From assembly GCA_023388385.1 (NCBI GenBank), contig JAEWGK010000197.1, positions 1 to 8,799 on the forward strand: DNA of 8,799 nt. The letters are read 5' to 3'. Position numbers and translations under genes: made by a program. A model generated the notes under the pieces. It ran no database searches. It was not told the DNA's origin and saw only the letters and a list, made by a program, of their open reading frames with translations. This document shows positions 1 to 6,203 of this stretch, one piece after another; position 1 is the stretch's first letter, and every line of letters starts with the position of its first letter. This DNA is from Actinomycetes bacterium. Its GTDB lineage: Bacteria; Actinomycetota; Actinomycetes; Mycobacteriales; Mycobacteriaceae.

Positions 1-395
1 CGGGACTGCGGGCGATCCTCGCCGCCGTTGCCCTGGCCGCCGTTGCCCCGGTCGCCGCGGTCGCGATCATCGCCACCGTCGCGGTCGCCCGCGGGCGCGT
101 CGGCCTTCGCGCCGGAGCCGTCGCCGCCGGACTTCTTCTCCGCGGGGTTCCCCTTCGGGGCCCGGTCGGCCTCGTCCACGGCCTTCTTCTCCTTCTTCTC
201 CGCGGCGCGCTCCTGGCCTGCGGCCTTCTTCGCGGCGCCGCCATGGCCCTGGATGGCCGCGATGAGGTCGCTCTTGCGCATCGCGGAGACGCCCCGGATG
301 CCCTTCTGCGCGGCGATGGCCTTGAGCTCCGGCATGCGCAGCGCGGCGAGGTTGTCCTGTCCCTTGTCCTGGGCGGTGGTGTCCGTATCGCTCAC
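1..395 (-). CDS. rho: Transcription termination factor Rho, N-terminal part (truncated by window edge)
   Basis: Rho is the hexameric RNA-dependent ATPase/helicase that ends transcription. Only the first 131 codons are here; the RNA-binding and ATPase domains lie beyond base 1. The start is GTG at 395-393, preceded by GAAAGGA (407-401) five bases upstream, a good ribosome binding site. Residues 15-48 form the Rho N-terminal helical domain (NLAALRMPELKAIAAQKG, then GVSAMRKSDLIAAI), which fixes the identity and the start. From about residue 52 the protein is low complexity: first K/E/A-rich (KKAAGQERAAEKKEKK), then G/D/R/N-rich (DRDGGDDRDRGDRGNGGQG). Such disordered charged insertions between the N-terminal helix and the primary RNA-binding domain are known for Rho of high-GC Gram-positives such as Micrococcus luteus. 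It is transcribed away from the acyl-CoA synthetase and probably has its own promoter with a long leader. Confidence 0.93.
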   Translation of the reverse strand, partial: MSDTDTTAQDKGQDNLAALRMPELKAIAAQKGIRGVSAMRKSDLIAAIQGHGGAAKKAAGQERAAEKKEKKAVDEADRAPKGNPAEKKSGGDGSGAKADAPAGDRDGGDDRDRGDRGNGGQGNGGEDRPQS

Positions 396-448
396 GGAAT
401 TCCTTTCATTCGGCGGCCCGCCTCATGGCGGCCCCGGCGGATCCTCAT
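392..448 (-). CDS. Possible 18-codon leader ORF overlapping the rho start
   Basis: ATG at 448-446 opens an ORF encoding MRIRRGRHEAGRRMKGIP, whose TGA stop (394-392) shares two bases with the rho GTG start, so its last codons contain the rho ribosome binding site. An internal in-frame ATG (409-407) would give only MKGIP. The ATG at 448 itself overlaps the TGA (447-445) of an upstream 82-codon frame. Such overlaps allow coupling of leader translation to rho. In E. coli, rho is preceded by a short leader ORF, rhoL. Against it: the frame stays open far upstream (to about 949), no clear ribosome binding site precedes 448, and an Arg-rich short peptide is expected by chance at this GC content. Confidence 0.2.
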   Translation of the reverse strand: MRIRRGRHEAGRRMKGIP

Positions 449-472
449 CCGGCGGTCGCCTCCCGGCGGTCG
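449..472. repeat. 10-base direct repeat in the rho leader
   Basis: CCGGCGGTCG occurs at 449-458 and again at 463-472, start-to-start distance 14 bases. It sits just upstream of the short ORF before rho. It may be a low-complexity GC coincidence; no function is assigned. Confidence 0.35.
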
Positions 473-517
473 GGCTCCCCCGCACGCCAGCATCCCGGTT
501 CCGGCGTGGGACGCGGG

Positions 518-535
518 CGCACCGGTGACGGTGCG
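518..535. repeat. Perfect hairpin (7-bp stem, 4-base loop) in the rho leader
   Basis: CGCACCG (518-524) and CGGTGCG (529-535) are perfect reverse complements separated by four bases. The loop is GTGA on the plus strand, which in RNA would be a GNRA-type tetraloop, and TCAC on the minus strand, the strand expected to be transcribed into rho. No T-run follows on either strand, so this is not a classical intrinsic terminator. It lies about 120 bases before the rho start codon. Confidence 0.5.
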
Positions 536-721
536 ATGCTGCTGCGGGGGCGTGCACGGCCGAGTCGGCGGGCTGTTCTCTCCCGCTGCACGGTCCTGGA
601 TGGGCATGGGGCGAGTGCGGCGAGGTCCTCCCCGGGCATTGCCGCCAGCGTATGCGCCAGCCCGCGCGGGGCCCCGTCCCGGTGCCGTGGCATGCGCCGA
701 CCGGACGGCCGTATCCATCAC

Positions 722-750
722 AGGGTAACCCCGGCCTCGGGCCGCGGCAA
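722..750 (-). promoter_or_regulatory. Candidate rho promoter
   Basis: On the minus strand TTGCCG (750-745) is followed after exactly 17 bases by TACCCT (727-722). The second box fits the actinobacterial TANNNT -10 consensus, and the first keeps the TTG and the C of a -35. Transcription would start near 715, giving a leader of about 320 nucleotides before the GTG of rho. A second TANNNT (TACGCT, 652-647) lacks a matching -35. This is pattern matching only. Confidence 0.45.
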
Positions 751-778
751 CATCCGGGGCGCGTGTCGGGACGCGCGA

Positions 779-784
779 TAGGCT
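779..784 (+). promoter_or_regulatory. -10 element for a leaderless acyl-CoA synthetase transcript
   Basis: TAGGCT (779-784) fits TANNNT. Its last T is seven bases before the ATG at 792, so transcription would begin at or within a base of the start codon. There is no convincing ribosome binding site, which agrees with leaderless translation, common in actinobacteria. No good -35 is visible 16-18 bases upstream. The nine bases TAGGCTGGG recur at 7957-7965 in front of the lut leader ORF. Confidence 0.6.
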
Positions 785-791
785 GGGGCGC

Positions 792-2516
792 ATGCGCAGC
801 ACGATGCAGGAGATCCCGCTGTCCGTCGCGCGGATCCTCGAGTACGGCAGCACGGTCCACGGCGCGACGACGGTCACCACGTGGGGTCCGTCGGGGCCGG
901 AGGTCACGACGTTCGCGGCCATCGGCGCCCGCGCCGCCGCGCTGGCCAACGGGCTGCGCGACGAGCTGGGGATCGACGGGGATCAGCGCGTCGGCACGCT
1001 CATGTGGAACTGCGCGGAGCACCTGGAGGCCTTCCTCGCGGTCGCGTCGATGGGAGCGGTGTTCCAGCCGGTGAACAAGCAGCTGATGCCGGACCAGATC
1101 GCGCACATCATCCGGCACGCGCACGACGAGGTGCTGATCATCGATCCCCGCATGGCCCCCATGCTCGGGCCGGTGCTGAAGGAGACCCCGGGGGTGCGCG
1201 CCGTCATCGTCATCGACGCCGAGGGCTACCTGCTCCGCGACACCGAGGAGCACATCCCCGACGGCATCGCGGTCTACTCCTACGAGGAGTTCCTGGACGG
1301 CCGGCCGTCGTCGTTCGACTGGCCGGAGATCCCGGAGACCGAAGGCGCGGCGATGTGCTACTCCACCGGTACCGTCGGAGCGCCGAAGGGCGTCGTCTAC
1401 TCGCAGCGCTCCATCTACCTGCATTCGCTGAACCTGCGGACGACGGACTCGTTCGGCATCACCCACGGCGTGCCGTGGCTGTGCTGCGTGCCCATCTACC
1501 ACGTGCTCAGCTGGGGCGTGCCGCTGGCGGCGTTCGCCTGCGGGGCCCCGCTGGTGTTCCCGGGCGCGGATCTGTCGGCGCCGCGGCTCGCGGAGATAGT
1601 CGAGACGTCCATGCCGCGCGTCGCGCAGGGCGTGCCGACGCTGTGGATCGGCCTCATGGTCCACTACCTCAACAATCCCCCGGAGCGCATGAGCCTCCAG
1701 GAGATCTTCGTCGGCGGCTCCCCGTGCCCTCCGGGGCTCATCCGCGTGTGGGAGCAGCGCTACGGCGTCGACGTCATCCACCTGTGGGGCATGACCGAGA
1801 CCTCGCCCATCGGCACGGTGTCGCGCCCGCCGTACGGCGCCTCCGGCGAGGCCCGCGAGCGCTACCGCGTCAGCCAGGGCCGCTTCCCGGAGCTCATGGA
1901 GTTCCGCATCGTCGACGACGATGGGAAGGTGCTGGAGCTGCACGACCGCAACTCCGGCGAGCTGCAGGTGCGCGGCAACACCGTCACCGCACGGTACTAC
2001 CACTCCCCCGATCAGGACGACGGCGGCGACGCCCACGTCTTCCGCGGCGACGAGGTGGACGACGCCACGTCGAAGTTCACCGACGACGGCTGGCTGCGCA
2101 CCGGTGACATCGGCTCCATCACCCGCGACGCGTACCTGACGGTCCAGGACCGGGCGAAGGACGTCATCCGCTCCGGCGGCGAGTGGATCTACTCCGTCCA
2201 GCTGGAGAACCTGGTCATGGAGGCCCCCGAGGTCGTGGAGTGCGCCGTCATCGGCTACCCGGACAGGAAATGGGGCGAGCGTCCCCTGGCCGTCACCGTT
2301 CTCATCCCCGGCACCCCCAAGGACGAGTCGACGGCGGAGGCGCTGCGCGAGCGGCTGAAGAAGAAGCTGCCCAACTGGATGGCGCCGGAATACTGGACGT
2401 TCGTCGACCACATCGACAAGACGTCGGTGGACAAGTTCGACAAGAAGGACCTGCGCGCGCACCTGGCCGACGGCGACTTCGAGATCGTCGAGCTGCCCGG
2501 CCCGGGCTCCATCTAG
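792..2516 (+). CDS. Fatty-acid--CoA ligase, FadD/AlkK-like acyl-adenylate-forming enzyme
   Basis: This 574-residue enzyme belongs to the ANL superfamily, which activates carboxylic acids with ATP to an acyl-AMP and passes the acyl group to CoA. Motifs in order: the P-loop STGTVGAPKG (191-200); the A5 motif LWGMTETSP (331-339); the A7 motif WLRTGD (434-439, ribose-binding D439); DRAKDVIRSGGEWI (453-466) at the hinge; and the A10 motif TSVDKFDKK (544-552) with the likely adenylation lysine K548. The GGEW signature and C-terminal domain favour a medium- or long-chain fatty acid substrate, but substrate cannot be read from sequence. Oddities: V195 in the P-loop, Q205 where a histidine is usual (YSQRS), D547 where a glycycl residue is usual, and an acidic stretch at 406-428. 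The start at 792 is chosen for the adjoining -10; an in-frame ATG at 804 is the alternative. It is transcribed against both thrB and rho. Confidence 0.88.
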   Translation: MRSTMQEIPLSVARILEYGSTVHGATTVTTWGPSGPEVTTFAAIGARAAALANGLRDELGIDGDQRVGTLMWNCAEHLEAFLAVASMGAVFQPVNKQLMPDQIAHIIRHAHDEVLIIDPRMAPMLGPVLKETPGVRAVIVIDAEGYLLRDTEEHIPDGIAVYSYEEFLDGRPSSFDWPEIPETEGAAMCYSTGTVGAPKGVVYSQRSIYLHSLNLRTTDSFGITHGVPWLCCVPIYHVLSWGVPLAAFACGAPLVFPGADLSAPRLAEIVETSMPRVAQGVPTLWIGLMVHYLNNPPERMSLQEIFVGGSPCPPGLIRVWEQRYGVDVIHLWGMTETSPIGTVSRPPYGASGEARERYRVSQGRFPELMEFRIVDDDGKVLELHDRNSGELQVRGNTVTARYYHSPDQDDGGDAHVFRGDEVDDATSKFTDDGWLRTGDIGSITRDAYLTVQDRAKDVIRSGGEWIYSVQLENLVMEAPEVVECAVIGYPDRKWGERPLAVTVLIPGTPKDESTAEALRERLKKKLPNWMAPEYWTFVDHIDKTSVDKFDKKDLRAHLADGDFEIVELPGPGSI

Positions 2517-2530
2517 GACGAGCGGGCCGG
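2497..2530. terminator. Candidate bidirectional hairpin between the converging synthetase gene and thrB
   Basis: CCGGCCCG (2497-2504) pairs perfectly with CGGGCCGG (2523-2530), and CTC (2507-2509) with GAG (2520-2522). Two bulged Gs separate the two stem parts, and the loop is ten bases. The structure spans the synthetase stop codon (2514-2516) and lies seven bases beyond the thrB stop, so it could serve both genes. It has no T-tract on either side, so it would be a U-less hairpin at best, or merely a block to 3' exonucleases. Confidence 0.35.
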
Positions 2531-2536
2531 CCGCGC

Positions 2537-3463
2537 CTACGACTCGACGGTGACCTCGACGGGCCCGGCGACGGTGAGGTGCTCGACGCGGATGCCGGCC
2601 TCGCGGGCCTCCGCCAGCACGGACTCCGGGACGGGTTCGACGCCGAGGACCAGGCTGGTCGGTCCGGCGCCGGACAGGAAGGCGGCGTAGCCGCGGTTGC
2701 GCAGGCGGTTGACCCACTCCGCGGTGACCGGCAGGACCTCCGCGCGGTAGGTCTGGTGCAGGCGATCGCGGGTGCCCTCCCACAGCAGCTCCGGATGCTT
2801 CGTCAGGGCGGTGACCATGACGGCGACGCGGGAGACGTTGAAGCGGGCGTCGACGTGGCTGACGTCGGACGGCAGCACCTGACGCACCGCGTTGGTGGAG
2901 GCGTGGAACGACGGGATGAGCGCCGTCGCTTCGATGTCGGGGTGCACCTCCAGGCCGACCGCGTGGTACTGCGGGGCCGTGCGGCCGTCGACGGGCTTGT
3001 CGGTCCAGCTGACGACGGCGCCGCCGAGGACGGACGCGGCGGCGTTGTCCGGGTGGCCCTCGAAGACCGAGGCCTCCTGGATCACCTGGTCGTCGGTCAG
3101 CGCGAAGCCGGACAGGCCGTTGGCCGCGGCGACTCCGGCGACGGCGGCGGCCGCCGAGGAGCCGAGACCGCGGGACTGCGGGATGCGGTTGTGGCACACG
3201 ACGCGCAGGCCCGGGGCCGCCATGCCGGCGGCGCGCAGCCCGGCCCGGATGGCGCGGACGACCAGGTGGGAGTCGTTGCGGGGCAGATCCTCGGCGCCCT
3301 CGCCATGGACGTCGACCTCGACACCGGACTCGATGACCTCCACCTCGACCTCGTCGTGGATGGACAGGGCCAGGCCGAGGGTGTCGAAGCCGGGGCCCAG
3401 GTTCGCGGACGAGCCGGGGACGCGGACGTGGACCTTCTGACCGGGGTAGAGCTCCTGGGCCAT
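2537..3463 (-). CDS. thrB: Homoserine kinase
   Basis: ThrB phosphorylates L-homoserine with ATP to O-phospho-L-homoserine, the substrate of threonine synthase. The 308 residues match the corynebacterial enzyme (about 309). GHMP-kinase features in order: the N-terminal [16 protein letters not shown] (18-33); the ATP-binding loop [11 protein letters not shown] (95-105); [14 protein letters not shown] (135-148), the substrate-side region; and the C-terminal glycine motif [11 protein letters not shown] (263-273). All key elements are intact. The ATG (3463-3461) lies three bases after the hom stop (TAGGCCATG). The best upstream purine run (GAGGGA, 3484-3479) is 15 bases away, so translation probably depends on coupling to hom. 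It is the last gene of the argS-lysA-hom-thrB unit and converges on the acyl-CoA synthetase gene 20 bases away. Threonine synthase (thrC) is not in this window. Confidence 0.97.
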   Translation of the reverse strand: MAQELYPGQKVHVRVPGSSANLGPGFDTLGLALSIHDEVEVEVIESGVEVDVHGEGAEDLPRNDSHLVVRAIRAGLRAAGMAAPGLRVVCHNRIPQSRGLGSSAAAAVAGVAAANGLSGFALTDDQVIQEASVFEGHPDNAAASVLGGAVVSWTDKPVDGRTAPQYHAVGLEVHPDIEATALIPSFHASTNAVRQVLPSDVSHVDARFNVSRVAVMVTALTKHPELLWEGTRDRLHQTYRAEVLPVTAEWVNRLRNRGYAAFLSGAGPTSLVLGVEPVPESVLAEAREAGIRVEHLTVAGPVEVTVES

Positions 3464-3466
3464 GGC

Positions 3467-4801
3467 CTAGGCGTCCATTCCCTCGATGCGGATGACGGAG
3501 TTGATTGCCAGCACCGCGTCCTGCTGCTTCAGCGCCTCGACGGTGTCGCGCAGCTCGGCCTCGCGCGCCTTGTGGGTGATGATGACCAGGCGGGCGCCCG
3601 GGTTCGCGCCCTCCTGGCGGACGGTGCGCAGGGAGATGCCGCGGTCGGCGAAGACGCGGGCGATGTCGGCCAGGACGCCGAGGCGGTCGTCGACGTGCAG
3701 GTCGATGTGGTAGCGGGTCTCCACATCACCGAAATCCAGGATGGGCAGGTTGGCGTAGGTCGAGTCGCCCGGGGCGCGGCCGCCGTGGACCTTGTTGCGG
3801 GCGGCGGCGACGATGTCGCCGAGCACGGCGGAGGCGGTCGGGTTGCCGCCGGCGCCGCGGCCGTAGAACATCAGCCGGCCGGCGGCGTCGGCCTCGACGA
3901 ACACGGCGTTGAAGGACTCGTGGACCGTCGCCAGCGGATGGCGGCGCGGCACCAGGGCCGGGTACACGCGGGCGGAGACGCCCTCGGAGCCGTCCTCCGC
4001 CTTCACGCGCTCGCAGATGGCCAGCAGCTTGATGGTGCAGTCGGCCTCCTTCGCGGCGTCGAAGTCCGCGGCGGTGATCTCCGTGATGCCCTCGCAGTGC
4101 ACGTCGTCGGCGGTGACGCGAGTGTGGAACGCCAGGGACGACAGGATCGCGGCCTTGGAGGCGGCGTCGTGGCCGCCGACGTCGGCGGTTGGGTCGGCCT
4201 CGGCGTAGCCCAGGCGGGTGGCCTCGGCGAGCATCTCGTCGTAGTCGGCGCCGGTGGAGTCCATCGCGTCGAGAATGAAGTTCGTGGTGCCGTTGACGAT
4301 GCCGACGACCTTGTTCACCTGGTCGCCGGCCAGGGAACGGCGCAGCGGGCCGACGACCGGGATCGCGGCGGCCACGGCGGCCTCGAAGAACAGGTCGGCC
4401 CCGGCGGCCTCGGTGGCCTCCGACAGCTCGGCGCCGCAGGCGGCGACGAGGGCCTTGTTCGCGGTGACGACGGACTTGCCGGCGCCCAACGCCTTCAGCA
4501 CGACGCGGCGGGGGTAGTCGATGCCGCCGATGACCTCGACGACCAGGTCCACGTCGTCACGCTCCACCAGGGTGAACGCGTCGTCGGTGAGCAGCTCCGG
4601 GTCGACGCCCGGGCGCGGCTTGGACTTGTCGCGGACGGCGACGCCCTTGATCTCGACGGGGCCGCCGATGCGGCGCTCGAAGTCCTCGGCGCGCTCCTGC
4701 AGCAGGCGGAGCACCTGCTGGCCGACGGTGCCCAGGCCCAGGATCGCGACGCCGACGGGCTGGCCCGCGCCCTTGCCGGGGTTGTAGGTGTTATCGGTCA
4801 T
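3467..4801 (-). CDS. hom: Homoserine dehydrogenase
   Basis: Hom reduces L-aspartate 4-semialdehyde to L-homoserine with NAD(P)H, the entry to threonine and methionine synthesis. The 444 residues match the 445 of C. glutamicum Hom. Features in order: the dinucleotide-binding loop GLGTVG (22-27); TANKALVA (113-120) with K116; the catalytic set E201, D212 and K216 in [19 protein letters not shown]; and a C-terminal ACT domain (about 364-444). G375 in RLGVLADI appears to correspond to C. glutamicum G378, whose change to Glu relieves threonine feedback, so the enzyme should be threonine-sensitive. ATG at 4801 is chosen because residues from [11 protein letters not shown] align with the family; GTG at 4813 would add four residues. 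The start overlaps the end of lysA by 11 bases, leaving no room for a separate promoter between them. Confidence 0.97.
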   Translation of the reverse strand: MTDNTYNPGKGAGQPVGVAILGLGTVGQQVLRLLQERAEDFERRIGGPVEIKGVAVRDKSKPRPGVDPELLTDDAFTLVERDDVDLVVEVIGGIDYPRRVVLKALGAGKSVVTANKALVAACGAELSEATEAAGADLFFEAAVAAAIPVVGPLRRSLAGDQVNKVVGIVNGTTNFILDAMDSTGADYDEMLAEATRLGYAEADPTADVGGHDAASKAAILSSLAFHTRVTADDVHCEGITEITAADFDAAKEADCTIKLLAICERVKAEDGSEGVSARVYPALVPRRHPLATVHESFNAVFVEADAAGRLMFYGRGAGGNPTASAVLGDIVAAARNKVHGGRAPGDSTYANLPILDFGDVETRYHIDLHVDDRLGVLADIARVFADRGISLRTVRQEGANPGARLVIITHKAREAELRDTVEALKQQDAVLAINSVIRIEGMDA

Positions 4802-6200
4802 GCGGGGTCTCACACTCCAGGCTCAGTAGATCGGTCAGGGTCTCGCGGCGCAGGATCGGCCGTGCCCGTCCACCGCGCACGGCGACCACGGCCGGCCGGC
4901 AGAGCATGTTGTAGCGGCTCGACATGGCGTAGCAGTACGCGCCGGTCGCGGCGAGAGCGAGCAGGTCGCCCTCCGCGATGTCGTCGGGGTACGACGCGTC
5001 GGGGATGAGGACATCACCGGATTCGCAGTGCTTGCCGACGACGCGCGTCGGGATTCTCCTCCCCCCTACGCGACGGTTGACGACGCGGCCATCATACGGG
5101 GAGTCGTACAGGGCCGGCCGGATGTTGTCGCTCATGCCCCCGTCCACCGCGAGGTAGCGGCGGGTGACGTCGTCGCACACGTGGACGTCCTTGACGGTGC
5201 CGATCTCGTAGACGGTCACGCCCGCGGGGCCGGCGATGGCGCGGCCCGGCTCGACGGCGACGGTCGGAGCGGGCACCCCGAGGTCGTCGGCGACGTCGCG
5301 CACCGCGCCGAGGATGGTCTCCGCCAACGGGGCCACGTCGAGCGGCTTGGCGGTGGCGACGTAGGCGATGCCGAAGCCCCCGCCGAGGTCGAGGGTGTCG
5401 AGGTGGTCGGCGATGCCGGGGCCGTGGGCCTCCACCAGGTCGCGGACGACGCCGAGGACGCGCTCGGAGGCCAGGACGAAACCGTCCGGGTCCAGGATCT
5501 GGGAGCCGATGTGGCAGTGCAGGCCGGTCAGGCGCAGGTTCGGGTCACGCTCCGTCCGGTCCGCGGCGCGCAGGGCGGCCCCGGAGGCGACGGAGAAGCC
5601 GAACTTCTGGTCCTCGTGCGCCGTGGCGATGAAGGAATGGGTGTGCGCCTCCACGCCGGGTTTGACGCGGATGAACACGTCCTGGACGACGCCGAGCTCC
5701 TCCGCGACGGCGGAGAGCCGGTCCAGTTCGGAGAAGCTGTCGGCAACGATGCGGCCGACGCCCTCGCGCATGGCGAAGCGCAGCTCGTCCGTGGACTTGT
5801 TGTTGCCGTGGAAGGTCATGTCGGCCGCCGGGAAACCGGCGTGCAGGGCGGCGGCCATCTCGCCGCCGGAGGCGACGTCGAGGTGCAGGCCCTCCTCCAT
5901 CACCCAGCGGGCGACTTCGCCGCACAGGAATGCCTTGGAGGCGTAGTGCACGCGGGCGGGGCCGCCGAACGCGGCGGCCATGGTGCGGCAGCGGGCCCGG
6001 AAGTCGTCCTCGTCGTAGACGAAGACGGGGGTGCCGTACTCGCGGGCGATGTCCACCAGGGACACGCCGCCGACCTCGATCTCGCCGTCGGCGCGGCGGG
6101 TCGTGCCGGCCGGCCAGACGTGGGCCGGGACGTCGTTGAAGTCCGAGCGGTCGCGGCGCGTGACGCCGGTGAGCTCGAAGCCGGATCCGTCGACGGTCAT
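4791..6200 (-). CDS. lysA: Diaminopimelate decarboxylase
   Basis: LysA is a PLP enzyme that decarboxylates meso-diaminopimelate to L-lysine, the last step of lysine synthesis. The 469 residues form a fold-type III (alanine racemase-like) barrel plus a beta-domain. Seen in order: the PLP lysine K89 in VHYASKAFL (84-92); HCHIGSQ (228-234); the phosphate-binding loop DLGGGFG (271-277); EPGR (317-320); HCESGD (391-396), whose C392 comes from the partner subunit in the dimer; and [12 protein letters not shown] (420-431). The N-terminus is about 16 residues longer than in C. glutamicum; the conserved block starts at [11 protein letters not shown]. The ATG at 6200 is supported by GGAGAGG (6216-6210) nine bases upstream. 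It lies three bases after the argS stop and overlaps hom by 11 bases. The argS-lysA pairing is classical for corynebacteria, where arginine and lysine were reported to affect its expression. Confidence 0.97.
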   Translation of the reverse strand: MTVDGSGFELTGVTRRDRSDFNDVPAHVWPAGTTRRADGEIEVGGVSLVDIAREYGTPVFVYDEDDFRARCRTMAAAFGGPARVHYASKAFLCGEVARWVMEEGLHLDVASGGEMAAALHAGFPAADMTFHGNNKSTDELRFAMREGVGRIVADSFSELDRLSAVAEELGVVQDVFIRVKPGVEAHTHSFIATAHEDQKFGFSVASGAALRAADRTERDPNLRLTGLHCHIGSQILDPDGFVLASERVLGVVRDLVEAHGPGIADHLDTLDLGGGFGIAYVATAKPLDVAPLAETILGAVRDVADDLGVPAPTVAVEPGRAIAGPAGVTVYEIGTVKDVHVCDDVTRRYLAVDGGMSDNIRPALYDSPYDGRVVNRRVGGRRIPTRVVGKHCESGDVLIPDASYPDDIAEGDLLALAATGAYCYAMSSRYNMLCRPAVVAVRGGRARPILRRETLTDLLSLECETPHDR

Positions 6201-6203
6201 GCG

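Larger units (their letters stand above)
396..791. other. Divergent intergenic region between rho and the acyl-CoA synthetase gene
   Basis: These 396 bases hold no gene that I can recognise. Minus strand: a candidate rho promoter (722-750), which would give a leader of roughly 320 nucleotides. Within that leader are a perfect 7-bp hairpin (518-535), a 10-base direct repeat (CCGGCGGTCG at 449-458 and 463-472), a C-rich G-poor tract (read 625 to 597 on the minus strand) and a short ORF (448-392) running into the rho start. Plus strand: a -10 element directly in front of the synthetase ATG. Several frames are open here, as expected at this GC content. None shows a recognisable domain. Confidence 0.75.

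Noticed and set aside
423..3197. Long minus-strand open frame through the synthetase gene and part of thrB
   Set aside because: Shadow of the synthetase gene; Arg/Pro/His-rich translation with no family resemblance, and it runs through the thrB coding region in another frame.
4802..4813. GTG at 4813 as the hom start
   Set aside because: It would put the GGAG only one base before the start codon and add four residues with no family counterpart; ATG at 4801 fits the family better. Not fully excluded.
4700..4900. McbR-type operator or threonine attenuator ahead of hom
   Set aside because: No TAGAC-N6-GTCTA-like dyad and no Thr/Ile-rich leader peptide are visible; lysA coding sequence fills the space.
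2183..5008. Very long plus-strand open frame opposite thrB and hom
   Set aside because: Same cause: a stop-free shadow of thrB and hom with biased composition and no motif; it also overlaps the real synthetase gene in another frame.
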